64,000 bases of DNA, taken from Acetobacter malorum (lineage in GTDB: Bacteria > Pseudomonadota > Alphaproteobacteria > Acetobacterales > Acetobacteraceae). Of this stretch, positions 54,551-62,546 are shown piece by piece. The stretch is taken from NCBI RefSeq assembly GCF_001580615.1, contig NZ_LHZC01000052.1, forward strand, positions 1-64,000, read 5' to 3'. Positions within the stretch are counted from its first letter, which is position 1. Every line of letters begins with the position of its first letter. The position numbers and the translations under genes are program-made. Below the pieces are notes generated by a model. That model was not told where the DNA came from. It made no database searches and saw only the letters and a list, made by a program, of their open reading frames with translations.

Positions 54551-55078
54551 GTGAAAATGTCGCAGTTTGACCAGTCATCAGAAGCTTGCGCCGTCTGGCA
54601 GAAGCTGTCCCGGCAGGCCAATCGGGATTACGCACTTCAGGATATGCAGAAGGCTCAGGCGCTCTATGAAGACGCCATGGCTAAAGCCGTCGGGCTTCTG
54701 AATCATTTTCAGGAGAAAGGGCTTCCTCTTTCAGCCCCCAGTGTTTTTGTCGTGTCATGCCATAACCTGGCCGATCTGCTTTTTACACAGGAAGAGCCTG
54801 AAAAAGCTGTCCTTTTCCTGCGCCGCGCCTGCACGGAACTGGTGCGCCTTGCCAGCCAGTCTGGCCTCCCCCTGCAGGCCCGACTGGCCTGTGTGGAGCA
54901 GTTACGCCCAGCCGTTGTCGCGCTGATGGAGCGTGAGAGTGGAACGCTGCCCGAGTTGCCGGAAACCCGGATGATTGTCGACCGCGCACGGACTGTGGCG
55001 CTCTCCGTTTATCAGATTGCCGGCTACGCGGTGCAAACCCGGCTGGAAGACGCCCCGGTAACGGGACGCCCCTCGTAG
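54551..55078 (+). CDS. TPR-like cytoplasmic protein upstream of sodB
   Basis: A 175-residue helical protein starting at GTG 54551 or ATG 54557. Paired helices such as ANRDYALQDMQKAQALYEDAM and CHNLADLLFTQEEPEKAVLFLRRACTEL resemble tetratricopeptide repeats. No signal peptide is present. It lies 193 bases after luxR and 33 bases before sodB, so it is probably co-transcribed with sodB and may be under quorum control. Function unknown. Confidence 0.7.
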   Translation: MKMSQFDQSSEACAVWQKLSRQANRDYALQDMQKAQALYEDAMAKAVGLLNHFQEKGLPLSAPSVFVVSCHNLADLLFTQEEPEKAVLFLRRACTELVRLASQSGLPLQARLACVEQLRPAVVALMERESGTLPELPETRMIVDRARTVALSVYQIAGYAVQTRLEDAPVTGRPS

Positions 55079-55111
55079 GCGAGGGTTAAGTTAAACAGAA
55101 TTGGGGAAAAA

Positions 55112-55720
55112 ATGTTCAAACTTCCTGAGCTTCCTTACGCTCCGGACGCGCTGGCACCTTACATGTCAGCCGAGACGCTCGAGTATCATCATGGCAAGCA
55201 CCATAAGGCGTATGTTGATAAACTGAATGAGCTGACAGCCAGCGGCCCGTTTCATGGGCTGGACCTGGACGAGGTGATCCGCAAATCTGCACAGGATCCC
55301 GCGCAGAAAGTTCTGTTCAATCAGGCAGGCCAGCACTGGAACCATTCCTTTTTCTGGCTCAGCATGAAAGCCAAAGGCGGCGGGGCCATTCCCGGTGCCC
55401 TCGAAAAGCAGTTGGTAACGGATTTCGGCTCTCTGGATGCCTTCATGACCGAGTTCAAAAATGCCTGCGTGTCCCAGTTCGGGAGCGGATGGGGCTGGCT
55501 GGTGCATGACGGTAAAAAGCTGGCCATTACCAAAACCGCCAATGCCGATACCCCGCTGGTTCACGGTCACACCGCGTTGCTGACGTGTGATGTCTGGGAG
55601 CATGCCTATTATATTGATTACCGCAATATGCGCCCAAAATACGTGGAGGCCTTCCTGACGAACCTGGTGGACTGGGACGTCGTCGAGCAGCGTTATCAGG
55701 CAGCCCTGTCAGCACGATAA
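55112..55720 (+). CDS. sodB: Iron/manganese superoxide dismutase
   Basis: A 202-residue SodB-type enzyme that removes superoxide. Metal ligands are in LEYHHGKHHKAYVDKLN (His), GQHWNHSFFWL (His) and DVWEHAYYIDYRN (Asp and His). The glutamine in the FNQAGQHWNH segment is in the position typical of iron enzymes. It follows the TPR-like gene by 33 bases with a GGGGAAAA ribosome region. Confidence 0.96.
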   Translation: MFKLPELPYAPDALAPYMSAETLEYHHGKHHKAYVDKLNELTASGPFHGLDLDEVIRKSAQDPAQKVLFNQAGQHWNHSFFWLSMKAKGGGAIPGALEKQLVTDFGSLDAFMTEFKNACVSQFGSGWGWLVHDGKKLAITKTANADTPLVHGHTALLTCDVWEHAYYIDYRNMRPKYVEAFLTNLVDWDVVEQRYQAALSAR

Positions 55721-55905
55721 GCCACCCGGGACAAACAAAGACGTGACGGATAGTCTCACACGTCCCTATACGACCCTGCGGCACAGATCAGCCGCAGGGG
55801 CACGGGTGGGCGAGATTATCCGCATGCCAGCCAAACGCCTATCAAACCAGTCTTTATCTCATGCAGTTCGACTTCGCGGCTATGATGAAAAGAAGCTCTT
55901 GTAAT

Positions 55906-55927
55906 TATGGTACGGTATATTACCATA
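55906..55927. promoter_or_regulatory. TetR-type operator dyad
   Basis: TATGGTA and TACCATA form a perfect 7-bp inverted repeat with an 8-base spacer; inside, GGTATATTACC is itself palindromic. It lies 30 bases upstream of the TetR gene start, where an autoregulatory operator would be expected. Confidence 0.65.
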
Positions 55928-55957
55928 CCTTAAAAGCATAAGGGTTTATGTTCAGGC

Positions 55958-56617
55958 ATGGCGACCACCGATCTTCCTTTCCATCTTGCGTCTGAAAAAG
56001 GACTGCACCCCAAAGGGGTGGAGCGCCTGAGAAAGCTCACAGCCTCGGCGACAGAGCTTTTCCTTGAGCATGGTTATGAAGCCACCTCCATGGATATGCT
56101 CATCCAGCAGGTCGGTGGATCGCGGCGCAACATCTATGAGCGTTTTGGGGGCAAAGAAGGGCTTTTTTCCGCCGTCATCGCGGAAGAATGCGTGAAACTG
56201 GCAGAACCGCTTGAAAGCCTCACGCTGGAAGATGGCTGCGTACGGCAAACACTAGAGAAATTTGGTGCAGAAATCCTGCACATCATCAAACAGCCCCGTG
56301 TCCTTGAACTCCACCGCCTGATGATTGCTGAAGGCAAGCGGTTTCCGCAGCTTTCACGAACCATCTGGTCTGCTGGCCATCATAATGCAAAATCGGTCCT
56401 TGCCGCATGGATCCGGAGGCAACAGGAACAGGGCACTCTGCGTCCCGCGCTGGACCCATCAGGGCTGGCTTACGCGTTCATTCATATGGTCACGGGAGAA
56501 GCCCAGTTGCAGTTGCTCAGTGGTGGCCGCTGCACGACCAAAGAGCAGGACAACAACACCGTGACACTGGCGGTTTCTCTTTTCCTTGCCGCGGCACAGG
56601 AGACGGATCATGCGTAA
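55958..56617 (+). CDS. TetR/AcrR-family regulator
   Basis: A 219-residue TetR regulator with the helix-turn-helix at about residues 40-62 (ATSMDMLIQQVGGSRRNIYERFGGKEGLF) and a C-terminal helical domain of the TetR_C AcrR-like type. A good operator lies just upstream. The stop overlaps the start of the DoxX-like gene, and an SDR gene follows, so it probably represses this small group. Confidence 0.9.
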   Translation: MATTDLPFHLASEKGLHPKGVERLRKLTASATELFLEHGYEATSMDMLIQQVGGSRRNIYERFGGKEGLFSAVIAEECVKLAEPLESLTLEDGCVRQTLEKFGAEILHIIKQPRVLELHRLMIAEGKRFPQLSRTIWSAGHHNAKSVLAAWIRRQQEQGTLRPALDPSGLAYAFIHMVTGEAQLQLLSGGRCTTKEQDNNTVTLAVSLFLAAAQETDHA

Positions 56618-56948
56618 CATAACTGCCAGACAGGTTCTGGCTTACGTTCTCGTAGGCTTTTTTATTATCGGTGCGGCCGGAAACCTCGTGGCACCCCCGA
56701 CCATTGCGGACGAATATGCACGATGGGGCTATCCGCATTGGTTCCATTTTGTAACCGGCGGCTTTGAGCTGGCAGCCGCCCTGCTGATGGCACGATCAGC
56801 AAGCCGTATTATCGGTAGCCTTCTGGGCGGCTGCATTATGGCGGCAGCAATCGCCACAGTGGTTTTCCACGGTGAGTATTCTCACGCCATTGCGCCGGTC
56901 ATCGTGCTCAGTCTCCTGATGCTGTCTGTCTATCTCCACAGAAAATGA
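56610..56948 (+). CDS. DoxX-like small membrane protein
   Basis: A 112-residue protein with four predicted membrane helices, starting MRNITARQVLAYVLVGFFIIGAAGN. HWFHFVTGGFELAAALLM matches the DoxX-like family. It overlaps the TetR gene end by eight bases and is followed by an SDR gene 60 bases on. Family members often accompany redox enzymes; the role is not known. Confidence 0.8.
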   Translation: MRNITARQVLAYVLVGFFIIGAAGNLVAPPTIADEYARWGYPHWFHFVTGGFELAAALLMARSASRIIGSLLGGCIMAAAIATVVFHGEYSHAIAPVIVLSLLMLSVYLHRK

Positions 56949-57008
56949 CGGGCACCGGCCTGCCAGAAAAACAAAGTTTTCTTACTCTTCCACACCTTTG
57001 AAAGATTT

Positions 57009-57740
57009 ATGATCATGACCCAAAGTCAACCGATTGCCCTTGTCAGCGGGGCAACCCGTGGTATTGGCCTGGCCATTGCACAGGGCCTCGCCCGCAAGGG
57101 CGTCAAAGTCCTGCTGGGTGCCAGAAACCTTCAGTCTGGTCAGAAAATCGCGACGGAAATCAGCACCCCGGACGCACAGGTGGAAGCTGTTGAGCTGGAT
57201 ACAACCAATCAGGCCACGATCGATAATCTGGCAGTGCTGATCAGCGAGAAATACGGTCGTCTTGATATTCTGGTAAACAATGCTGGCATCAGCCTGGACT
57301 TTTATCCGGATCTGTCAGTGCGGGAGAAACTCTCGAGAACGCTCGCGACAAACGTTGTCGGCACAGCAGCACTTACCGACGCAATGATCCCGTTGCTTGA
57401 AAAATCCGCGCATGGACGGATTGTCAATGTGTCGTCCGTTCTGGCCTCGTTTACGAGCCGGGGCCAGACAGACTGGATTTACAAAGACGTCGCCATGCCG
57501 ACCTATCAGGCATCCAAGGCTGCTCTGAATTCTCTGACACTCAGCTACGCAAAGCTGCTCGCGGACAAAAACATCAAGGTCAATGCAATCTGCCCCGGCC
57601 TGACTGCAACAGATGCCACCAATCATTATGGAGACCGCACGCCTGATCAGGCTGCGAAGATTGCTATCACGTACGCTCTTCTGGAAGATGATGGCCCGAC
57701 AGGAACTTTTGCCAATGAGGACAGTGCTTTAAGCTGGTAA
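57009..57740 (+). CDS. Short-chain dehydrogenase/reductase
   Basis: A 243-residue classical SDR. The cofactor motif GATRGIGLAIAQGL is at residue 14, NNAG near residue 93, and the YQASK catalytic pair near residue 167. Arg in LGARN after the second strand suggests NADPH. The INDWIYKDV-like insertion before the catalytic Tyr resembles plant-type carbonyl reductases. Substrate unknown; likely controlled by the TetR protein two genes upstream. Confidence 0.9.
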   Translation: MIMTQSQPIALVSGATRGIGLAIAQGLARKGVKVLLGARNLQSGQKIATEISTPDAQVEAVELDTTNQATIDNLAVLISEKYGRLDILVNNAGISLDFYPDLSVREKLSRTLATNVVGTAALTDAMIPLLEKSAHGRIVNVSSVLASFTSRGQTDWIYKDVAMPTYQASKAALNSLTLSYAKLLADKNIKVNAICPGLTATDATNHYGDRTPDQAAKIAITYALLEDDGPTGTFANEDSALSW

Positions 57741-58165
57741 GCGCAGGGCATCCATTGAGGGAGGCCGCATAGGGTGGCCTCCCTCACACATTCATAGCGC
57801 CTCTGCTGCTCTCATCCCGCAGCGGTCATTTAATTCCTTCAGAAAATATCACCTGAAATCAATTTTCGATGCAGGATGCATCCTCTAGGGGTAAGGCGTG
57901 CCGCTGCACTCCCCCACCGTGCGGAACATCCGGCAGCCACATATCCCATCAATATCAAGGATGCGCGGATGCTACCGCGATCCATTTTAGGCAGGCCATA
58001 CGAGCCACTTATCGGAAGAGAAAGAATGAAGTGGCATTGATCCTGTGTAAGATTTTGCGCCCCCAGATAGGACCTCGCGGCCCCGCTTTGGATGGGGAAT
58101 TTCATGACGTTACTCAAGACCTGCATCCTCTGCTTCAAATCTTTTAGGCACTCAGACTCATGACA
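57741..58165. other. Intergenic region with a possible transposase remnant (minus strand)
   Basis: No intact gene is visible. A minus-strand frame at 57839-58138 has the stretch LTQDQCHFILSLP and, 20 residues on, a segment ending GCSARW. The spacing faintly recalls the N-terminus of IS5-type transposases, but catalytic parts and terminal repeats are absent. It may be a decayed insertion sequence or chance. Confidence 0.25.
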
Positions 58166-59242
58166 TCATGGGTCTTCTGCCTGACCACATCGCCTCAGCA
58201 GATCACGAAGTTGATTGATAACGGGGAAGACTTCCTGATTATGGTCTCCACCAAGGTCTTTCCACGCAGCCTGCTCCAGCTCAACAATTTCACGATCTTC
58301 AAAAAAGACGCGCTCTGTGAACGCGACCAGTATGGGCCACGCCAGATCCAGCAGAAACGGCACTTTCAGTCGTTTGATCGACAACAACCCGAAGACACGG
58401 TTGGTCAGTTCCTCGCGGTCCTGAGGAACGTATGAAATCCATAGTTCCATCACAGGCTCTTCAATCCCCTGCGTTTCAATACGCAGAATCTGATAGGGAT
58501 ATTGTGTCCTGATGGTCATAACGTCCCGATAGGCAAAATCCCGGCCATCGGGGCGCCGCTGACCGTAAATCAGAGCCTCGCTCAAAGGCTGCTTGCCCCC
58601 TGTTCGTGCAAAAGTATAGCGTGCTTCAACAAAATCATCGCCGTGCTCCATGCCGAGGAACCTCGGCTTCATTTTACCGACAAGCCGACTGTGCAAAACC
58701 TGATGATTCATATCCATCAGGTTTTCATGCATGAAACTGTAATGGCAGTTCACCACCTCACCAAAGCGTCGGGTTCGGTAATTTCTGTCTTCCACCTTTG
58801 GAAAATCAGGAAACGGGGTTTTATCAGCCAGAGACTGATCCCCCATAAAAACAAAAATCAGCCCACCTTTTTCCCGGCAGGCCCACGTTTTAAGACGCAG
58901 ACATGGCGCTTTGGCAGAAACATTGGGTGAAACACATTGCCCGTCCCGGTTATATCTCAAACCGTGTCCGCTGCAGCGTATAAGATCACCATGGACACTC
59001 CCTTTACCCAGGAGAACCTGCCGATGGGCACAGAGCCCGTCCAACGCATACGGAGCACCATTTTTGGGGCGTACGAGAACGAGATGCCGCCCCGCAAACC
59101 GGACATCAATTGCCTTCTCCCGCCCCAATTCACGCGACCATGCCAGGGGATACCAGAAATCAGGATTGATTCTGGTCCGTCTTAAATCGCTCGGTTGAGC
59201 GCACTCTGAATGATCTGAAGTTGTGTGACTGTCGTTTTCCAT
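58166..59242 (-). CDS. Rieske non-heme iron oxygenase, alpha-subunit type
   Basis: A 358-residue oxygenase. The Rieske cluster ligands are C71-x-H73 and C90-x2-H93 (LCAHRQVLL and RCSGHGL), and the catalytic iron site is D177-x2-H180-x3-H184 in MDMNHQVLH. The layout is that of vanillate demethylase oxygenase and related monooxygenases that act on aromatic ethers or cyclic compounds. No reductase gene is adjacent, so the electron donor is elsewhere. The substrate is unknown. The gene lies about 350 bases downstream of a cobalamin riboswitch on the same strand. Confidence 0.88.
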   Translation of the reverse strand: MENDSHTTSDHSECAQPSDLRRTRINPDFWYPLAWSRELGREKAIDVRFAGRHLVLVRPKNGAPYALDGLCAHRQVLLGKGSVHGDLIRCSGHGLRYNRDGQCVSPNVSAKAPCLRLKTWACREKGGLIFVFMGDQSLADKTPFPDFPKVEDRNYRTRRFGEVVNCHYSFMHENLMDMNHQVLHSRLVGKMKPRFLGMEHGDDFVEARYTFARTGGKQPLSEALIYGQRRPDGRDFAYRDVMTIRTQYPYQILRIETQGIEEPVMELWISYVPQDREELTNRVFGLLSIKRLKVPFLLDLAWPILVAFTERVFFEDREIVELEQAAWKDLGGDHNQEVFPVINQLRDLLRRCGQAEDP

Positions 59243-59405
59243 TGCCTCGGCATTTCATCTGGCGCAGCACAAAGCGAAAGGAAACAACACCCCGCATGGA
59301 GCGTCTTACTGTCTCTCACATTTTGTCTGAGCAAGCGTAACCCGTTATCAGTACCAGACAAACTCCGCCATTGTCCGATATCTGACCCTGAGGAGGCTGA
59401 TAGCC

Positions 59406-59561
59406 CTACACTGTCAGCAGCATGAGGACTTCATCCAGACCATCGATTACAAATGATGCTGGCACAAACCCTTGCTCTGAAAGGATATCATTCCCTGATC
59501 CATCAGGAGCGACCAATGCGTGAGGCAGACAGACATTTATTTTCTCCTCCCTTCGGTACAC
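59406..59561 (-). other. Short frames after the cobalamin riboswitch; possible gene remnant
   Basis: Two overlapping minus-strand frames follow the riboswitch. One (59447-59536) begins at an ATG behind a strong GGAGG site but stops after 29 codons. The other (59406-59561, GTG start, 51 residues) lacks a ribosome site but has a more protein-like sequence (VIDGLDEVLMLLTV at its end). Neither resembles a known B12-regulated protein. The region may be the worn start of a lost target gene, or a leader. The stretch 59243-59405 holds nothing I can name. Confidence 0.3.
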
Positions 59562-59588
59562 CCGCCCGACGGTTGGTGATTGAACGAT

Positions 59589-59795
59589 GGCAGGTCTCCT
59601 GGCTCACGGATCATCGCTAACTGGTTCCAACCTTCCCGCCCCCTATGGGAACAGTGGTCCACGTCTGAGGTGAACGAACCAGCAGCATACCGTCTACAGT
59701 TGCGGGAGCAGCCTCCGACTATGCATCTGGACGATCTTTCGCCCAGTGCGTGACGGTGTTCCCTATTAACCCGCTTGCGCGGGACCATCAAAGCA
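59589..59795 (-). promoter_or_regulatory. Cobalamin (B12) riboswitch
   Basis: Read on the minus strand, the conserved blocks occur in order: GGGAACACCG, CCCGCAACTGTAG, GACCACTGTT, GGGAAGG and the closing GAGCCAGGAGACCTGCC (59589-59605). This is the adenosylcobalamin riboswitch core, which shuts off downstream expression when B12 is plentiful. The 5' end is approximate. No recognisable B12-related gene follows directly; the next intact gene on this strand is the Rieske oxygenase. Confidence 0.93.
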
Positions 59796-59989
59796 TTTGC
59801 TTGTGCAATATGCCGCCAAACGCGCACGGCGCGCAAGACTGAACGTCAGGGGCCGGAAAAAGGCAGATATCAATTTTCCACATAGAAATGGCCTGGCTGG
59901 CACGCCCTCACTCCATGCATTAGGCAGCATGTTGACCAGCCTCTGATTTTAATACTCTTCCAGAATAGAAATTTTCTCACATAACGAAA

Positions 59990-60002
59990 TGAATGAAATT
60001 CA
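59990..60002. promoter_or_regulatory. Candidate MetR binding site upstream of mesX
   Basis: TGAATGAAATTCA fits the MetR consensus TGAA-N5-TTCA exactly. It lies 130 bases upstream of the mesX start in an AT-rich stretch, and a MetR-type gene follows mesD, so activation of mesX-mesD by MetR with homocysteine is a reasonable inference. Confidence 0.55.
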
Positions 60003-60131
60003 TCATTTAATGAAATAAAATCATTTTTATTCAATGATACAGTCAGGCATAAAGTGCCTACCACGCTTAACAGCAAACACGGTGAATCCTACCCCCTGAG
60101 AAAATCAGAAAAATCAGGATGCAATACTCCA

Positions 60132-61115
60132 ATGGTTGAAGACTCTACTTTTCATATCAAGCGGATTCGCTTTGATGAAAACTACCATCCGTCAGATAAT
60201 ACGCGCCTCACAACCAACTTTGCCAATCTTGCAAGAGGGGAAAGCCGTCAGGAAAACCTGCGCAATGTCCTAAAAATGATTGATAATCGTTTTAATGCCC
60301 TGGCGCACTGGGATAATCCTGAAGGGAACCGCTATTCTGTCGAGATTGAAATCATCTCCTTTGAGATGAATATTGATGTTTCAGGCAGGCGTGAGACTTT
60401 TCCTCTAATTGAGGTTCTGAATACGACAATTGTCGATAAAAAAAACAATCAGCGCATTGAAGGTCTCACTGGGAATAATTTTTCCTCTTACGTGCGGGAT
60501 TATGATTTTAGTGTCTTATTGCAGGAGCATAACAGGCATCAATCCGCATTTAGCACGCCTGATAAATTTGGTGACCTTCATGGAAATCTCTTTAAGAGAG
60601 TTGTAAATTCACGAATATACAAGGATAATTTTAAGAAAAATCCTGTCATATGCCTTAGTGTCTCAACCAACAGAACCTATCACCGCACAGCAAACCGCCA
60701 CCCTGTATTGGGTGTTGAATATCAGCAGCCTGATTTTTCTCTTACTGACCAATATTTTGGAAAAATGGGAATGCAGGTAAGGTATTTTATGCCTCCCAAT
60801 AGCGTTGCGCCTCTGGCTTTTTATTTTTCTGGTGATCTTCTTTCTGATTACTCCAATCTTGAGCTCATTAGCACCATCAGCACGATGGAGTCTTTTCAGA
60901 AAATTTACCGTCCTGAAATTTACAATGCCAACTCTGCGGCAGATGGTTGCTACCAGCCGAGTTTAAACAGCCAGGATTATTCCATCACCCGGATCGTCTA
61001 TGACCGGGAAGAGAGGAGCCAACTGGCCGTCGCGCAGGGTAAGTTTACAGAAGAGAATTTTATCAAGCCATATCAAGATATTCTTGAACAATGGCTTGCG
61101 CGTTCCGCAGCTTGA
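60132..61115 (+). CDS. mesX: MesX (DUF1852), partner of folate-independent methionine synthase
   Basis: A 327-residue DUF1852 protein. The ATG at 60132 matches the usual family start (FHIKRIRFDENYHPSDNTRLTTNFANLARG follows at once); a GTG at 60054 is in frame but unsupported. DUF1852 (MesX) has been shown in another aerobic bacterium to be needed, with oxygen, for the activity of MesD; what methyl donor it provides is not known. The gene is followed 27 bases on by mesD. It is visibly AT-richer than the housekeeping genes, a hint of transfer. Confidence 0.93.
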   Translation: MVEDSTFHIKRIRFDENYHPSDNTRLTTNFANLARGESRQENLRNVLKMIDNRFNALAHWDNPEGNRYSVEIEIISFEMNIDVSGRRETFPLIEVLNTTIVDKKNNQRIEGLTGNNFSSYVRDYDFSVLLQEHNRHQSAFSTPDKFGDLHGNLFKRVVNSRIYKDNFKKNPVICLSVSTNRTYHRTANRHPVLGVEYQQPDFSLTDQYFGKMGMQVRYFMPPNSVAPLAFYFSGDLLSDYSNLELISTISTMESFQKIYRPEIYNANSAADGCYQPSLNSQDYSITRIVYDREERSQLAVAQGKFTEENFIKPYQDILEQWLARSAA

Positions 61116-61142
61116 TCAACCAGAAACTCAAGGCTATTTCTC

Positions 61143-62183
61143 ATGACAACACTGCTCCCCACCTCAACCGCCGGCAGCCTGCCCAAACCCTCCTGGCTTG
61201 CAAAGCCTGAAACACTCTGGTCGCCCTGGAAATTGCAGGGTGAGGAATTGATTGAAGGCAAACAGGATGCGCTGCGTCTAACGCTGGATGATCAGGATCG
61301 CGCAGGGATTGATATCGTCAGCGATGGCGAACAGACCCGTCAGCATTTCGTCACAACATTCATTGAGCACCTTCACGGTGTTGACTTTGAAAATCGCCAG
61401 ACGGTCAAAATTCGTAACCGTTACGATGCGAGCGTACCGTCAGTTGTAGGTGCAGTAACGCGAGAAAAGCCCGTCTTCGTCAAGGATGCTAAATTTTTAC
61501 GTGCGTTGACGAAGAAGCCAATCAAATGGGCACTCCCAGGCCCCATGACCATGATCGATACGCTCTATGATGGCCACTACAAAAGCCGCGAAAAACTGGC
61601 ATGGGAATTCGCCAAAATTCTCAATCAGGAAGCCAAAGAGTTAGAGGCGGCTGGTGTTGATATCATCCAGTTTGATGAGCCCGCATTTAATGTTTTTTTT
61701 GATGAAGTGAATGACTGGGGCATCGCCACTCTGGAAAAAGCCATTGAAGGGCTGAAGTGCGAAACAGCTGTCCATATCTGCTATGGCTATGGCATCAAAG
61801 CCAATATCGACTGGAAAAATGCTCTTGGGACAGAATGGAGACAATATGAAGAGATTTTTCCTAAACTGCAAAAATCCAATATCGATCTGATTTCACTGGA
61901 ATGTCAGAATTCCCGCGTTCCGATGGATCTGATTGAACTCATCCGTGGTAAAAAAGTCATGGTTGGGGCTATTGATGTCGCAACCCATACCATTGAAACA
62001 CCAGAGGAAGTTGCCGACACGTTGCGCAAAGCCCTTCAGTTTGTAGATGCGGATAAGCTTTATCCCTGCACCAACTGCGGCATGGCCCCTTTGCCTCGCT
62101 CCGTCGCCAGAGGCAAACTCAATGCTCTAACGGCAGGCGCGGATATCGTGCGCAGAGAACTGGCCGCCCAGACAACCGCCTGA
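61143..62183 (+). CDS. mesD: MesD, core methionine synthase without folate domain
   Basis: A 346-residue protein equal to the catalytic half of MetE. Zinc ligands are His and Cys in AVHICYGYG, Glu in LISLECQNSR, and Cys in YPCTNCGMAPL. The N-terminal folate-binding half of MetE is absent. MesD proteins methylate homocysteine in aerobic bacteria without methyl-folate or B12 and depend on MesX. The pairing with mesX and a metR gene supports this over a generic MetE fragment. Confidence 0.93.
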   Translation: MTTLLPTSTAGSLPKPSWLAKPETLWSPWKLQGEELIEGKQDALRLTLDDQDRAGIDIVSDGEQTRQHFVTTFIEHLHGVDFENRQTVKIRNRYDASVPSVVGAVTREKPVFVKDAKFLRALTKKPIKWALPGPMTMIDTLYDGHYKSREKLAWEFAKILNQEAKELEAAGVDIIQFDEPAFNVFFDEVNDWGIATLEKAIEGLKCETAVHICYGYGIKANIDWKNALGTEWRQYEEIFPKLQKSNIDLISLECQNSRVPMDLIELIRGKKVMVGAIDVATHTIETPEEVADTLRKALQFVDADKLYPCTNCGMAPLPRSVARGKLNALTAGADIVRRELAAQTTA

Positions 62184-62546
62184 TTAAGGGGAGTCCGGAT
62201 GAAGATTGGCGGGTGCAGGGTACCTGCGCCCGTCAGTCAGTCAGTCAGTCAGTCAGTCAGTCAGTCAGTCAGTGCATGAGGGCTTTTCCGATTTTCATGA
62301 CGTCACAATGTCTGTCACCTTGAAAAATCCTGAAACATCTCTAAAAAATCAAGATCCATTCAGAAACGGCCTTACCATGTGGCGTAGGAGCAAGGCGAGA
62401 ACATGGAAAGCCGAGATTATCAGTCGGAGGCGACAAAGAGCAATCCAATGAATTGTAAAAAGGCATCATGATAAGAGTTTATACAATTGAACTGAAATGA
62501 TACGTTTTCATGGCTATATAAATTTCATGCATTTTTGGGGTGAAGC
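62184..62546. other. mesD-metR intergenic region
   Basis: About 360 bases. It contains the (GTCA)10 tract and, near metR, a dyad TGAAA-N8-TTTCA at 62493-62510 that could bind MetR or another LysR protein. Short frames that cross the repeat (for example 62199-62279) end soon after and are probably not genes. Confidence 0.45.
62232..62273 (+). repeat. Tetranucleotide microsatellite (GTCA)10
   Basis: Ten uninterrupted GTCA units followed by a partial copy (GT). Tracts of this length and unit size are prone to slipped-strand copy changes. It lies about 50 bases after the mesD stop and 275 bases before metR, in no confirmed gene. Confidence 0.95.

Noticed and set aside
62199-62451. Frames running through the GTCA repeat
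   Set aside because: The ATG frame stops just past the repeat and the TTG frame has no ribosome site or protein-like sequence; more likely non-coding with an unstable repeat.
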